Below are positions 1 to 10,072 of a stretch of 26,277 nucleotides of DNA, in pieces. Numbering within the stretch: position 1 is the stretch's first letter; each line of letters begins with the position of its first letter. A program made the translations under genes and the position numbers. Source of the DNA: Symsagittifera roscoffensis (lineage: Eukaryota > Xenacoelomorpha > Acoela > Convolutidae); NCBI RefSeq assembly GCF_963678635.1, contig NW_026971497.1, forward strand, positions 1 through 26,277, in the 5' to 3' direction. Under the pieces are notes generated by a model that worked only from the letters and a program-made list of their open reading frames with translations, was not told the origin of the DNA and did no database searches.

Positions 1-444
1 AGCGGAGTTTGCCTTCCCTTTTAACAAAAGAGTTTGAATTTAACTTCAAATGTCAACTTGGCAAAAAATGGCAAAAAATCTTAATTGAGCGTGAATATTT
101 TTTAAGACGCTTTGTTAATAAAACACGCTTTGTTCTCATATACGATCTCGATAAATTAATGATATCAGCGTAAAATTGATGTTAACTTCTGATGAGGGAA
201 ACGGTAGAAGAGTGCTCTACCTTCTTTTAGCTTCTTTTGCGCTATAATATTTTTCGCATTTTTTTGTTCTTCTGACGAAGAACTCAAGGTTTGTTGTTTT
301 TATAGTAATGCTATTATAGGGCTTAATTCCATAATTTTGAGTCAGTTATTTTTCTACATAGTCTTTCAGAAGCCAAAAGTAAGCTTCGCAGCGATATATT
401 TCCAATACTATGAACAGCTCTTCCCCCCGCCGCTGATTACTCAC
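1..444 (-). other. Start of intron 3 of the SUMF-family gene, running off the left edge
   Basis: A GTGAGT donor begins at 444 after a phase-2 exon end. I read the minus strand from 444 to 1 for the expected next family block (around PWGN) and found none, so the intron is at least 444 nt or the gene is interrupted here. The stretch is AT-rich with no recognised element. Confidence 0.6.
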
Positions 445-1236
445 CTAGTCGGTCTGCCATTATTGCACGCCCTCTCCCACTCGGCCTCAAAAGGGAGTCT
501 CTTTCCCGCCCACCTGCAGAACTCAGTGGCGTCATTCCAAGTCACGTGCACCACTGGATTGTCCATTCTACTCTTGATTGAGGAGTCTGGACCCTCAGGA
601 TGTTGCCAGTCGGCTTTGTCAACCGGAAGCCACCACGGGGCACTAGCTACCTGAAAATAATTTTTTACAGACTACTAAAATTTGCCTCTTTGAGTAAATG
701 ATTACAAAGTGCAAATTTCGTCAAAGCCACGAGGTAAATTTTTGTAGATAATTGGTAAAGGTCCTTCTTGTTGTCAATCGAAGAGTGTCTTTGCTTACCG
801 ATTGAGTAATTTTTGAATTGATTTCTTCGCTCACAAAACTCTGCATCACAAACGAGTTGCCAAATTTTTCAGCCTGAAAGAAAAAAGTAAAAGCCAATAT
901 ATTCCCCAAATGTTTCAAAATTTCTAATGTTTGAAATCTAACCTCTGTTTTATAACCTGTTGCATCAACAAATCGTTTGAACTGTGCGTTTGTGACCTCC
1001 GTTTTATCTATGTAGAAAGAGGGCACATCAATTTTGCGGATGGGACCCTCGCCGTCCTGTGGTATAATGGGTTTTTCCAGCCCAACTTCGGTCACGCCCC
1101 CTTTAACTAGCACCATTGAGTCTTCACTTTTTCTATTTTCAGGAAGTTCCGCTACACAAAGATGTCCATATAAGTTTAAGAAAAATAAGATTAACGAAAG
1201 AAAATGAAATGCCGCAAGCTCAGTTAGGACGGACAT
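445..1236 (-). CDS. Formylglycine-generating enzyme / sulfatase-modifying factor family gene, N-terminal three exons (partial)
   Basis: Family role: FGE (SUMF1) acts in the ER lumen, oxidising a conserved sulfatase cysteine to formylglycine; SUMF2 is the inactive paralogue. Seen: exon 1 is 1236-943 (98 codons, ATG in a AAAAATG context), exon 2 is 873-799 (25 codons), exon 3 is 650-445 (68 codons plus 2 nt). Residues about 10-23 are a hydrophobic signal-peptide-like segment. A family domain starts near residue 41 (MVLVKGG). It continues with [17 protein letters not shown] and TGYKTE, then across the first splice AEKFGNSFV, and in exon 3 [29 protein letters not shown] and EAEWE. Joining the exons restores the continuous family pattern, which supports the intron calls. 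The next exon, expected to start near a PWGN motif, and the active-site cysteines are not in the window. SUMF1 and SUMF2 therefore cannot be separated. No internal stop or frameshift was seen. Confidence 0.9.
651..798 (-). other. Intron 2 of the SUMF-family gene (148 nt, phase 0)
   Basis: The donor is GTAAGC at 798 and the acceptor TTATTTTCAG ends at 651. Reading through the donor gives an unrelated tail and a stop near 721. Splicing instead continues into the conserved [10 protein letters not shown] block. Confidence 0.88.
874..942 (-). other. Intron 1 of the SUMF-family gene (69 nt, phase 0)
   Basis: The donor GT is at 942-941, just after a GAG codon. The acceptor is TTTTTTCTTTCAG, ending at 874. 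Removing it joins TGYKTE to AEKFGNSFV, the order found in the family. The short length and T-rich acceptor are typical of nematode introns. Confidence 0.88.
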
Positions 1237-3027
1237 TTTTTGGAATTTTGAAAAGCAAGAAATTTAAAATAAGTTCAACTGAATACGTTTTTAGAATGCG
1301 ATAATTAATAAAGGCATCAACTATCTTCAGGCTCAATGAGTAATACCATAATTGACAGCATGGATAAAATATGATTTTGCTAGTTTATGTAAAGCAACCA
1401 GATTTAAAGCCCAATTGTTGGGTCTCGGTTGAATAATGACCGTGTTTATTCTAGGTCAGAGCTTGAGTTTGAGCTTAAACACAAGTTTATAGATGAATAT
1501 AATATTTGCACGAAAGTTACTCATGGTATATACAGAATGCACCAACAAAATTTGCACTCCAACATGCAGAAACAAAATGAAAACGTAATTGCTGATAAAA
1601 TTCTTAATAATTTAGTAAATCTTAAGAACAAATATTTTTAAGTAAGATTTAAAACAGAGGAAACAAAAAAAGTTTGACAAACTTTGAAGGATATCAATTT
1701 GACTATTACTATTAAACTTTTGAGGGCTTAGACAAAAAATTTTGCCTTCCCAAAAATTCCCTACTATATCAGCGCTTTTAACTTGAGTATAGAAAAATAA
1801 ATAAATAAACTTAGCTGCAACAAGTTCCTTCTTCGAGATAACGGACTCAATTTCTCAAGAATGGGGCTGGGTTACCCTTAACCTAACGCTGTTCTGACAG
1901 AGCAGAGGTATTAGGACATTAGACAAAGAAATTAGGCTCCTCAACCTCTATTTTTATCTGAAGATGGTAAGTTACACAGAAACTAAAACGGTTGTACAAA
2001 AATAGGGTGAAAAGTAGACCGAGGATAATTTTTCCTCCGAGGAAAATAATATTTTGACATTTTTCAATCAAGTTTTCACCATACCATGCCCAATTTCAAA
2101 CATTTTGATACTTTTTTCCAAATATTTTTGATAAAAAATGTCGCTGGAAACAACTTTTACAAAGAGATAATTGTTGATTGAAAGGAATACGGTCAAAAAG
2201 AAGACAACCTTTATTTCATACCTGTCAAAACGTAGACAGTTACAAACCTTTCCCGATCAGAATGGAGATAGAAAAACAAGCTGAAGCAAGAATAAAAAAT
2301 AATTATTTATTTCGTACATTTGTTCGATTCTGCTTGGTTAATAGAATATTAGTCTACTTTATGACGTGCTAACTAACCTTGTTGAAGACATGCCTCCTAC
2401 CTAACCTCTTGTTGTTCCGACCATTGAAAATGAGGAGGAACTCTGTATTCGGGTGTGTTTTAGTTTTTTTGTTTTGCACGCACAATCAGGTACCACAAAT
2501 AATTATTGGACTGGGTTGAGTGATATATCATATTAAAGCCTTTTCAATTTGAGCTACATCAAAATGAACGACATTAAAAAATTTCAAACTAATTTTCCCA
2601 GTGTCGAGAAAAAACGGTTTGAACATTTTGACTTTTCTTTTTGACGCTTACATTGCCTTATTTATGCTTAATTTAAGCCTCGAGAACTTAGTTTTACTGA
2701 AATGAGGTCAGTTTTTGCAGTTTTTAGTTTCATCTTAGAAATCACAAACTTCAAAAATTTGGGAAAATTTTTTGAAAAATGAAAGATAAAACTTTTTTTG
2801 ATTTTGTTTTTCTTGTTACTTGTCTTCAAAAACTGTTTTCCAATTTGCATAATCTACAATGACTGACCAAAATTCCTAAGTTCTACTTTTTCGCTCAGAT
2901 TCCTTTATCACACCACAACGAAAAAAATGACAATAATTTAAAAAAAAAGCTATTTTTTAAGACTGGTCGAAACATTCTGTTTCTCTTGTAGTTGGAATAT
3001 GTGTTACGGCAACAAATTGAAAAGTAA
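1237..3027. other. Intergenic AT-rich DNA, no gene recognised
   Basis: Short open frames occur (for example 1429-1641 on plus, 70 codons) but show no family motif or splice context. It holds the 5' flank of the minus-strand SUMF-family gene; no clear TATA box or trans-splice acceptor was seen. Two small perfect palindromes stand out: 8-bp arms around one base at 1669-1685, and 8-bp arms around one base at 2030-2046. Confidence 0.5.
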
Positions 3028-3032
3028 GCCTA
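3028..3032. repeat. Target-site duplication, left copy (gccta)
   Basis: The five bases gccta lie directly outside the low-coordinate LTR. The same five bases lie directly outside the other LTR at 10240-10244. BEL/Pao elements typically make duplications of about 4-6 bp. Confidence 0.75.
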
Positions 3033-3178
3033 TATTTAAGACAATTTGATGAACATATCTTAGTGTCACTTTGTTGATGTCAAATTATTACTCATTAGTT
3101 CAGAACAAATCATGCTATTATTAAAAGATTTTACCGCATTTTTCTATAATTAATGTGAGACAATTCATTTCATGAACA
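3033..3178 (-). repeat. 3' LTR of the BEL/Pao element (about 146 bp)
   Basis: On the minus strand it starts TGTTCATGA at 3178 and ends near CTTAAATA at 3033. It aligns along its length with 10073-10239. It lacks about 20 bp that form the left arm of the hairpin in the other copy, and the AATAAA signal of that copy is altered here. Confidence 0.72.
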
Positions 3179-3270
3179 TCCTCGGGGGAGGGAGATCTTA
3201 TTTGGAACCGAAGGGGAAGGAGTTGAGCCAAGTTTTTTGTTGCTGTTGTTGTAGTACAATTAAAGTGGTC

Positions 3271-3575
3271 TTAAATCTTCTTTTTTGGGGATACGAGGGC
3301 AAGTTTCACCGCTGGTCTCGTTAAAGTACCTAGGGCTGTTTTCAGTTTACACGAGCGCGCGATGCTATCCGAGCCGGTAAAAAAATCTAACACTCGACCC
3401 AGTGGCCAGATGCTTCGTGGTGTAAAGTCCTCAAGTATCTCCATGAGGTCATCTTTTTCGAGTGGTTCCTCGGGTTGCGTCCATTTAGTCCTTCTGATGA
3501 GAGTCGGAGCCTACTCTTTAAGTAGACGCCTCCAGAAGCTGTCAAGTCTATCTTTTGCTCGCTTCCAGGACTTGT
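3271..3575 (-). pseudogene. Integrase C-terminal region (DUF5641-like) of the BEL/Pao element
   Basis: This is the tail of the polyprotein after the integrase core, a domain found at the end of BEL/Pao polyproteins. On the minus strand the frame shows a SWKR...FWRRLLKE block, then RTKWTQP, WPLGRV and a TGTLTRPAVKLAL block, and ends with TAA at 3271-3273. One in-frame stop (TAG, 3511-3513) interrupts it. The 3' LTR begins about 90 nt further on, leaving no room for an extra gene. That short gap has purine runs near 3276-3286, but no clean polypurine tract abuts the LTR. Confidence 0.75.
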
Positions 3576-3610
3576 TGGACAGTTTACTGGTAGATGCTTC
3601 GTAGGAGGCT

Positions 3611-3700
3611 GCTGCTGACATGAGTTAGCGGACGTGAGTTGAGGATTGCCGACATTGGCGGCTGCTGACATGAGTTAGCGGACGTGAGTTGAGGATTGCC
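3611..3700. repeat. 50-bp tandem duplication inside the integrase region
   Basis: Forty identical bases occupy 3611-3650 and again 3661-3700, a period of 50. On the minus strand this repeats the conserved integrase block ILNSRPLTHVS. As 50 is not a multiple of three, the duplication also shifts the frame. Confidence 0.95.
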
Positions 3701-4481
3701 TCGGTCTCGGCTACGATAGTAGCAAATAGATCTCTTGATAGTCAATCAGAACCGAGATTTAGTAAGAATAGTCGTTCTATCATTGAGACGAGTCGCTCCC
3801 ACACGCCGCCAAAAATGGGGGGCAGCCGGAGGGGCGCCATTCGAAATTGTGGATTTGTAGCGTTTCAGTTAGGGTGGTTTCGTTGAAGTTGATTGGTTCT
3901 GAGCGTAATTGTTTACGCGCGCCGACGAAGTAAGTAGCGTTGTCGGAGATTAAAATTTTAGTTGTGCCTCTCCTAGCAATAAAACGTCTAATTGCCGTTA
4001 TACTGTTGTTCGTAGTAAGGTTCTCTGTCGATTCCAGGTGAACCGCGCGAGTAGAGAGGCACGTGAAGAGGCAATTATAGCATTTTTCATTTGTATCCTT
4101 TGTTGCTATGTAGAATGGTCCGATATAGTCAATTCCTCTGTTTTTGAACGGAAATGGGTCATCAGACGGATCGTCGAAACGAGTTGGCGGCAAGTCGGCC
4201 ATGAGTGGATGTAGCCCTTTGCCTTGGAATCTTCTGCAGAGAAAGCAGTTATGTCTTATCTGTCTGAGTGTTTTTCGGAGCCCAATGATGACTAAATTTT
4301 GTTGCAGGTAGTTGCGAATGTACTCAGTGCCGTGATGCATGCAGCGGCGATGAGCGCTCTCGATCATCATGCGCACAATTGGGTCCTTTGCGTTAAGAAA
4401 TATTGGATGCTTTGTTGCGTCCGGTTAAGGTGAGTTTCGTAGTCGTCCTCGCGCGCGAATAATACCGTTGTCGAGAAAAGG
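3700..4481 (-). pseudogene. Integrase (zinc-binding and catalytic core) of the BEL/Pao element, broken
   Basis: Retroviral-type integrase, which would insert element cDNA into the host genome. On the minus strand an LSPFLD block (near 4480) leads into an HHCC finger: histidines in HRRCMHHG (about 4352 downward) and the pair CFLC about 35 residues later. The core shows the first Asp in GIDYIGPF, the second in SDNATYF (about 3929-3948) and the Glu in VWERL (3790-3804). The Glu lies in a different frame because of indels in homopolymer runs at about 3800-3830. A TAA at 4425-4427 precedes the finger. The catalytic triad can thus be seen, but not in one open frame. Confidence 0.85.
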
Positions 4482-5315
4482 TGACAGCTGTTGCAGTTTG
4501 TCTTTGTTTTCAACTTGTTGCTTGGTTCGTAGTTGGTTGTAGGTGTCACCAAAGGTTTCTTGCTGGGATTGTTGATAAAGGAGGAGCTTAGCTTTTTCCT
4601 GGTCTTCCATAGTGGTAGAACGTTTACCGTTTCCCTTTAGTCTATCGACAAAAACTATAACCCGAGCTGTGACCCAAACTAATCGAAACCAGTCAGAAAA
4701 CCTGGAAGAATTGATTAAGGTTGTAGTTGAGGGGCTAACCATTGTACCCTTACTTTGTTCCATTATTTCGTTGATCCTTCAAATAGGCTCACTGTTGAGT
4801 AGAAATTGTGGTGCATCCAGCCAGAGTTTTGCTACGTCTTTAAGTTCAATTCCCAGTGTAGCACTGTCTGCTGGGTTGAGTCTACCTGGGATGTGTTTTC
4901 ATTGTTCGGCTTTGCATAAAGTAAATATTTCACCAACTCTATTTGCGCAGTAAGTTTTCAGTTTACCAGGTGAAGCGATCCAGGAAAAAACAGTAGTGCT
5001 ATCCGTCCATGAGTGAGTGGAATGAGGCTTTAATCGCATTTCATCAGTGGCGAACTTGCATAGCCAAGCACTCAAAAGGGCGGCCTGTAATTCCAGTTTA
5101 GGAATGCTCTCTTGGTTCAGTGGTGCTACCTTTGTTCTGCCAATCAAAAAAGTAGCGTGTATGCCAGAGCTACAAGCAGTTCCGAAGTAGATACACGTAG
5201 CCATTGCGTCTTGCGACGCGTCACAGAAAACATGAAGCTGTATATCACTGTGGACCAAGTAAGCGCGGCAGCCTAACAGGGGGTACTTGTTTGCATTGGT
5301 CGACCCATTTGTCAA
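4482..5315 (-). pseudogene. RNase H region of the BEL/Pao element and RNase H-integrase spacer, broken
   Basis: RNase H removes the RNA strand of the RNA:DNA hybrid in reverse transcription. The acidic positions expected of the family are visible on the minus strand: Asp in HVFCDAS (5214-5234), Glu in the PKLELQAALL block (near 5090) and Asp in WTDSTTV (near 5005), followed by an ANRVGEI block. Two TGA stops follow (4899-4901 and 4779-4781); both sit where family members commonly carry Trp, consistent with TGG to TGA changes. The spacer continues to DWFRL (near 4695) and the integrase start. Its frame differs from that of the reverse transcriptase, with the shift near 5250-5275. Confidence 0.85.
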
Positions 5316-6581
5316 TTATCAGAACAAAGTTCCTGGGCACGGCTTCGTCCCAAGAGATATCAGACTTCCACAACTTTTGCAGATGAATTTTGAGTTTTAT
5401 GACAAACGGCGCTAGGATGCCTAAGGGGTCGAAAACCCTTGCTACTGTAGAGAGAAGTGTTCGGAGTGTAGATGATGTAGTATTAGTTAGCTTGGTTGTT
5501 GGTTGCAGGAATATCGTATCGTCAGTTGTGTCCCATTTGACACCTAGAACACGATGCACTGTAGCATTAGTAGAAACTTCGCCACCATCAATGGAGTAGA
5601 TCGCGTCATTAGTGTTAGATACGAACTTAGTTAGGTTGAATCCCCAAGGTCTTAGGGAGGATTTCAGTTGCGTAGTAGAGTCTCTAGCCTCGTGTGTCGT
5701 GTTGAACGAGTGAACAAAGTCGTCCATGTAAAAGCTTTTGTGAAGCAGTTGAGCACTAATGGGTTTGGATACGCAGTAATCGGCAGCTGTTTGATGAAGC
5801 GCAAAGATGGCAATGGATGGTGAGCATTTTGCACCAAAGATAAGTAGCGTGTATTAGTATTGTTTGATACCATTTTTAGTAGGCCAAAGGAAGCAAAGCG
5901 CATTTTGAGCTTCATCTTTAATATCTATTTGCATAAACATACCTTAAATATCCGCCGATACAGACACAGGTTTTTCCCGGAATCGTAGTAGAAGTCCAAA
6001 CATGTTGTTCAGGAGGTCAGGTCCAGTTTCGAGGCAAGAGTTCAGCGAGACGCCTTTGTACGTTGAGGCAGCGTTGGCCACTCTGCGTACCTTCCTGGGC
6101 TTGCTTGGATTAGTTACAGGATGATGTGGGAGGTACCAAAGTAATTCACGTTGTGGGTATTGGAAAGTAACGGGCTTGACGTAGTTATTTTCCTTGTCAG
6201 TAATAAGCAATTTCTCAGGTTGCATGGTTTCAGGGTTTTTTCTGAGCCATTTGTGTAGCGATAGCAGTTGAGTTTTAGCTATCGGATAATTGTTCGGCAA
6301 ATTCATTTCGTTCTTCCAGAGTAGATTTATTTTGTAGCGATCTCCATCGTGCTCAATGCTTTTTTCCATAAATCTTAGTTATCGTTTGCTTTTATCAGAA
6401 AACGTAGCTTTTTGATATTCCTGGATGCCTGATCCTTCCACTTTCCAGAATTTTTCCACTAATTCAGTGAGATTAGCGTCTTCTTGATCATTTAAGTCAA
6501 GGAAGTTAGTTGAGTGTGAATTTGATCCGGAACTGTTAGATTTCTGGTTGAGTGAACCAGTGATTGTCCAAATTAGTAGGT
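5245..6581 (-). pseudogene. Reverse transcriptase region of the BEL/Pao element, broken
   Basis: RNA-dependent DNA polymerase of the element. Minus-strand landmarks in order: an FWKVEGSG linker (near 6450), a YKINLLWKNEM block, WYLPHH (6121-6138), the SLNS...GPDLL block, a VSADI motif, FGAKCSP, and the catalytic YMDD box (5719-5730). These are followed by VLGVKWD and VFDPLGILAPF in the connection region. One reading frame runs through all of this but carries three TAA stops at 6379-6381, 5944-5946 and 5854-5856; the second falls inside the first catalytic motif. The frame ends at a TGA at 5245-5247 after a shift into the RNase H frame. The YMDD residues are intact, yet the protein cannot be made. 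Confidence 0.9.
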
Positions 6582-6960
6582 TTTTTAACGGCGTAGGGGG
6601 TGCCTGTAGGACCTTTCCTGATATTGCGCTCCGCAACACTGCAGAAAGCATTTACGCCAAGCAAAATTTGAGCTGTGTTGTCGCCTAGTTCAGGAAAGTT
6701 GACATGTCGAAGGTGATTGTAGAGTGAGCACATTTTGTTAAGGTTGTTTGCGTCGATGGCGTCAAATCTCAGAGCTTCAACTGAATAGATTGATTGTAGG
6801 GTGAAAGTAGGCTTTGTAGCGTTATGTGGTCCAATACTAAGCCGGACTAGCGAGGAAGACACTTTGTCCTTACTGAAAGCACCTCGTACGCTAAGCTGTA
6901 GTTGCAATCTAGTTTGATGCCATTGTTAAATAGTGTTACCGGCATAAATTGTAACTGATT
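6536..6960 (-). pseudogene. Aspartic protease-like region (DUF1758 type) of the BEL/Pao element, frameshifted
   Basis: In BEL/Pao elements this position holds the retropepsin that cuts the polyprotein. The minus strand shows FMPVTLFN (near 6945), an RLSIGPHN block and an ILLGVNAF block (near 6665) that resembles the second conserved strand of the family. The segment between about 6907 and 6583 is read in another frame than gag and reverse transcriptase. No DSG or DTG catalytic triad is seen where it should lie (about 6915-6895), which suggests a small deletion that also shifted the frame. The frame returns near a run of six A at about 6580-6586. Confidence 0.65.
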
Positions 6961-8907
6961 TCTGATGTTGTTCATATTTTGTATTGGATCCTCAGCTTGT
7001 TCCGAGGGCTTGGTTACTGTAGTGCCAAGTTGCATGTTATCTGATTTTTGCTTGTGCGTTTGAAACGGTTTTTTGTCGATGTGTAGAGTTGAATGGTGTT
7101 TCCCTCCGCAGTTGTTGATGAAAAATCGCGTAGACGATGTGCATTCACTAAATCTGTGTTGGCCTAAGCAGTTGAAGCACAGCTTATGTTGCTTCACCAG
7201 CTCTGCCCGTTGATCTACGGGATGTTTCAAAAAGTCCGGCCTTTTTCCAACGTAGTGAACTTGGTTGTCTATTGGACATGTTAAAGTTGTTGGTCTTGCT
7301 GATATGCTTGAAGATTTGTCTTAGTTTTGCCTGGACATAGAAGTAAATTGTTTGGGTCGCCTGTCGGATTTTTGTTGCTTCATAGGTTGGCGATTTCGTC
7401 CCGCTTGGTTTGGAGTCGACGGCTCTATGTCCAGGTTCTCGCATGCTCGCGAGTAGTTATTGAGGTACTGCGTCAAGTCTTTAAGTGTAGCATAATCGAG
7501 ATCGTGCAGCACGCAATGTTCTTCCCACTTCATTAGTAGACTTAATGAGAGTTTTGAGCGAGCAAGTCGGGTCAGGTTACTGGAATTTAGATCAGCGATG
7601 TAGCCGTTGAGTTCGAAGTTGTGGATTAGTTTCCGTGGGAAAGCAGCGTATCTTATAAAGCCCTGTGGTTCGCTTAGTATCAATTTGTCAAACTTTTCAA
7701 GTTCCCTGATGAACGCTGACACCACATATTTTGGGTTACCGTATCTAAGCACTAATTCAAGTATTGCCTCTTCATACTGAGAAGAATTGGTTCCGTAGCT
7801 CTCTATTAAAACTTTAGCATTATCAGTGCATAATGTTTGCAAGCAAGTATTTTTTTCAACTGGGCTTAGGCGTGGGTTGTTGCCAATCGCAGTCTGGAAG
7901 AGTTCGAACCAGTTGTTCCACTCCAGTGGGTTGCCGTCAAACTTTTGTAGTTTTATATCTGGCAATTTGAATCTGTTCAAACTGTAGTTGATGGCAGTGG
8001 TCGTATGACTGGTAGCGTGGTTGGTGACTTGTCTTTGTTCATTATCGAGAAGGCTGCTGCGTTGTTGTTCGTGTGATTGTAAGTTAGTCCTATGATGGTC
8101 GTTGATGTGGTTGGTAACAAACTGTTCAGATGTAGTAGCAGGACTATTTGCAATTGAAGTTGTTAGCAGACCATATCGGTTATAGCCAGTTGACATCTGG
8201 GTTTCGTGTCTTGAGTTGTCATTCCAAATGTGATTTTCAGAGGAAACTGGTGGAGGCGAGAAGTTGTATCGTAGAGGAGCTCGAAAGTTGAAAGTACACG
8301 GGTTTGTAGACGGTGAGACTGATCTGAAATCAGTTGTAGAAGTAGTGATATCACCGTTGATTGTCTGATCTATAGGTCTGTTGGTTCCCGGTTGAGGTGG
8401 AAAACTGTAGCGTTGGGGAGCGTCTAAGTCGAATGTACTCAAGCCGTAGGTGGATGTATAAGTTGAGAAGTCGGCAGCCGTAGTACTGATGAAGTTGTTG
8501 GCCGAGTTTTCAGTAGTATTTGAGCTTCTTACTGGTACACTGGCTGTTGCAGATGTGCCTTGCACTCTAAGTGGGCTGTTTGACCTTGTGGAAACTGAAC
8601 CATCGTTTGTTAAGACCTTTTCGTATTTTCTAACATTGATTAGTAGGTTGCACTTTCATTTTTGTAGCGTTGAAGCAGTGTTGAGGCAGTCTTGTTCTTC
8701 CTGAGTAGAAAATGCGGCTAAGTCGTCTGCGAGTGTATCAAGCAGATCAAAACAAGTGGTTATCTCCTCAAAACTGAGTTTAACGTACTCGATTTCGCTT
8801 GAGTTGGCTATTTGCTTCGTTACTTCTTCCTCAAGCTCCTCGAAAGTATTGTAGCGACGTCTCCATTGATTGAGTAGCTGTTGTAAGGTTAGCTACGTTA
8901 GAGCCAT
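6961..8907 (-). pseudogene. Gag region of the BEL/Pao element (DUF1759-like with zinc knuckle), broken
   Basis: Structural protein that would package the RNA. The likely start is the ATG at 8907; a TAG follows four codons later (8893-8895) and a TGA at 8656-8658. Between them lies a Glu- and Leu-rich, coiled-coil-like stretch (EELEEEV, FEEITTC). The longest open part, 8565-7321 (414 codons), is Ser/Thr/Asn-rich for about 190 residues, then enters a DUF1759-like domain beginning FKLPDIKLQKFDGNP and running through LRYGNPKYVV. A TAA at 7321-7323 splits it from the zinc-knuckle part (about 7285-7080), where LCFNCLGQHRFSEC and KHHSTLH are visible. One expected cysteine of the second knuckle and one of the first CPxC pair appear lost. 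Confidence 0.85.
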
Positions 8908-9652
8908 TCAAGAAAGTAGTAGCAAGAGTAGAAAAGATGTATTAAAAGTTAACGAGCTCGGATGGCAGCGATCGCAAAGTAGTTCCGGTAATGAAGCTTT
9001 TTTGAGCTTTCTCAAGATTTTTACTATAAGTTTTGTTTTACTTTTTGTTAAAGTCAACGAGCCAGAGGGTTAACCCGGTGGTTGATTAAACAAAGTGAGC
9101 TACAGCTCCCGCAGTTATGAGCTTTTTAATTATGGTCAAGGACTAAGCGGTGAAACTTTCTTTTTTTAAACTTTTTTTTAACAGTTCAAATGAGTAAAAA
9201 AATTTTGAGACTTTTAAATTTTTTGTAGAAAGTTTTGTAGATGTGGCCAGTAAATTATTTTGTAGTTATGGGTTTAAAGAAAACGTTTCGGAAAAAATGG
9301 GCTTTTGAAAATTCGCAGCAGCTAGTTTTGGGCTAGAAAATTTTGGCTATCGGGTTTTGGCTATCAGTATTTTTTTTGTATAAGTGGGAACCGTGTTTTT
9401 TTTGTGTGTTTAGGTACTACCTTAATACCCCGAGGATTAAGATTAAATTGACCAATTGAACATTAGCATTACATATCTAGGGGTTGTAGATTTCTTAAGT
9501 TTTTGCTAATAAAGACTGCACAAAAAAACTTAGCTTAATTAATAAGATCTAGCACAGTGTGGGTTTTGGCTGACGAGCACAAGCACAATGATTTTTGATT
9601 GAGGGCGAGATTTACTGAAAAATTTAATCAGGCCTGTTTTTTTATGTTGCCG

Positions 9653-9949
9653 GTGATCCAGATCCAGGTGTGGGTCCGTATGTAGGTCCAGATGTAGGTC
9701 CAGATGTGGGTCCGTATGTAGGAACAGATGTTTGTCCAGATGTGGATCCAGATGTGGGTCCGTATGTAGGTCCAGATGTAGGTCCAGATGTGGGTCCGTA
9801 TGTAGGAACAGATGTTGGTCAAGATGTGGGTTCGTATGTAGGAGCAGATGTTGGTCGAGATGTGGGTCCGTATGTAGGAACAGATGTTGGTCCAGATGTG
9901 GGTCCGTATGTAGGTCCAGATGTGGGTCCGTATGTAGGAACAGATGAGT
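9653..9949. repeat. 12-bp minisatellite (about 24 units) within the retrotransposon leader
   Basis: Plus-strand units are variants of GGTCCAGATGTG, GGTCCGTATGTA and GGAACAGATGTT, arranged in mixed 24- and 36-bp supra-units. Since 12 is a multiple of three, two plus-strand frames and one minus-strand frame stay open. The 93-codon plus frame (9670-9951, a GPYVGPDV-type peptide repeat) is a by-product of this and I do not call it a gene. Confidence 0.93.
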
Positions 9950-10062
9950 GATGCGAGACCTGCTTGATTAGTCAGGCGAGGCCTTTTGGATGAAGGCTAG
10001 TTGCCACAGGGGGCTGAATTTCCCTTGAGGGGGTAAATTCGGAGACTTCGAGAAAAAATTTT

Positions 10063-10070
10063 GGTCGCCA
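10063..10070 (-). promoter_or_regulatory. Candidate primer-binding site (TGGCGACC)
   Basis: On the minus strand TGGCGACC starts two bases after the 5' LTR end. It is complementary to a tRNA 3' end GGTCGCCA, which includes the CCA tail. Such an end is known in some eukaryotic tRNA-Arg species; only these 8 bases match, so the tRNA identity is a guess. Confidence 0.5.
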
Positions 10071-10072
10071 GA

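Larger units (their letters stand above)
8908..10072 (-). other. 5' leader of the BEL/Pao element
   Basis: It lies between the PBS-like site and the gag ATG, about 1.15 kb, unusually long. No coding frame of the element was recognised in it. It holds the 12-bp minisatellite at 9653-9949; the remainder (8940-9640) is T-rich on the plus strand and without recognised structure. Both flanks belong to the element because the TSD pair lies outside them. Confidence 0.65.

Noticed and set aside
337-654. Plus-strand 105-codon frame
   Set aside because: It is the antisense shadow of SUMF-family exon 3 (650-445 minus), which carries clear family motifs.
1429-1641. Plus-strand 70-codon frame in the intergenic region
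   Set aside because: It has an ATG but no family motif, no splice evidence and AT-rich composition like its surroundings.
3030-3180. Independent MITE copies as the source of the 3033-3178 and 10073-10239 similarity
   Set aside because: The hairpin made this tempting, but matching gccta outside both copies, same orientation, the adjacent PBS-like site and placement exactly around the coding region fit LTRs better.
5664-5915. Minus-strand 83-codon frame in the reverse transcriptase region
   Set aside because: It is in a different frame from the conserved reverse-transcriptase blocks, which run through the same interval with two stop codons.
9670-9951. Plus-strand frame with a GPDV/GPYV peptide repeat
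   Set aside because: It is open only because the minisatellite period is 12 bp; frames on both strands are open and no flanking coding signal exists.
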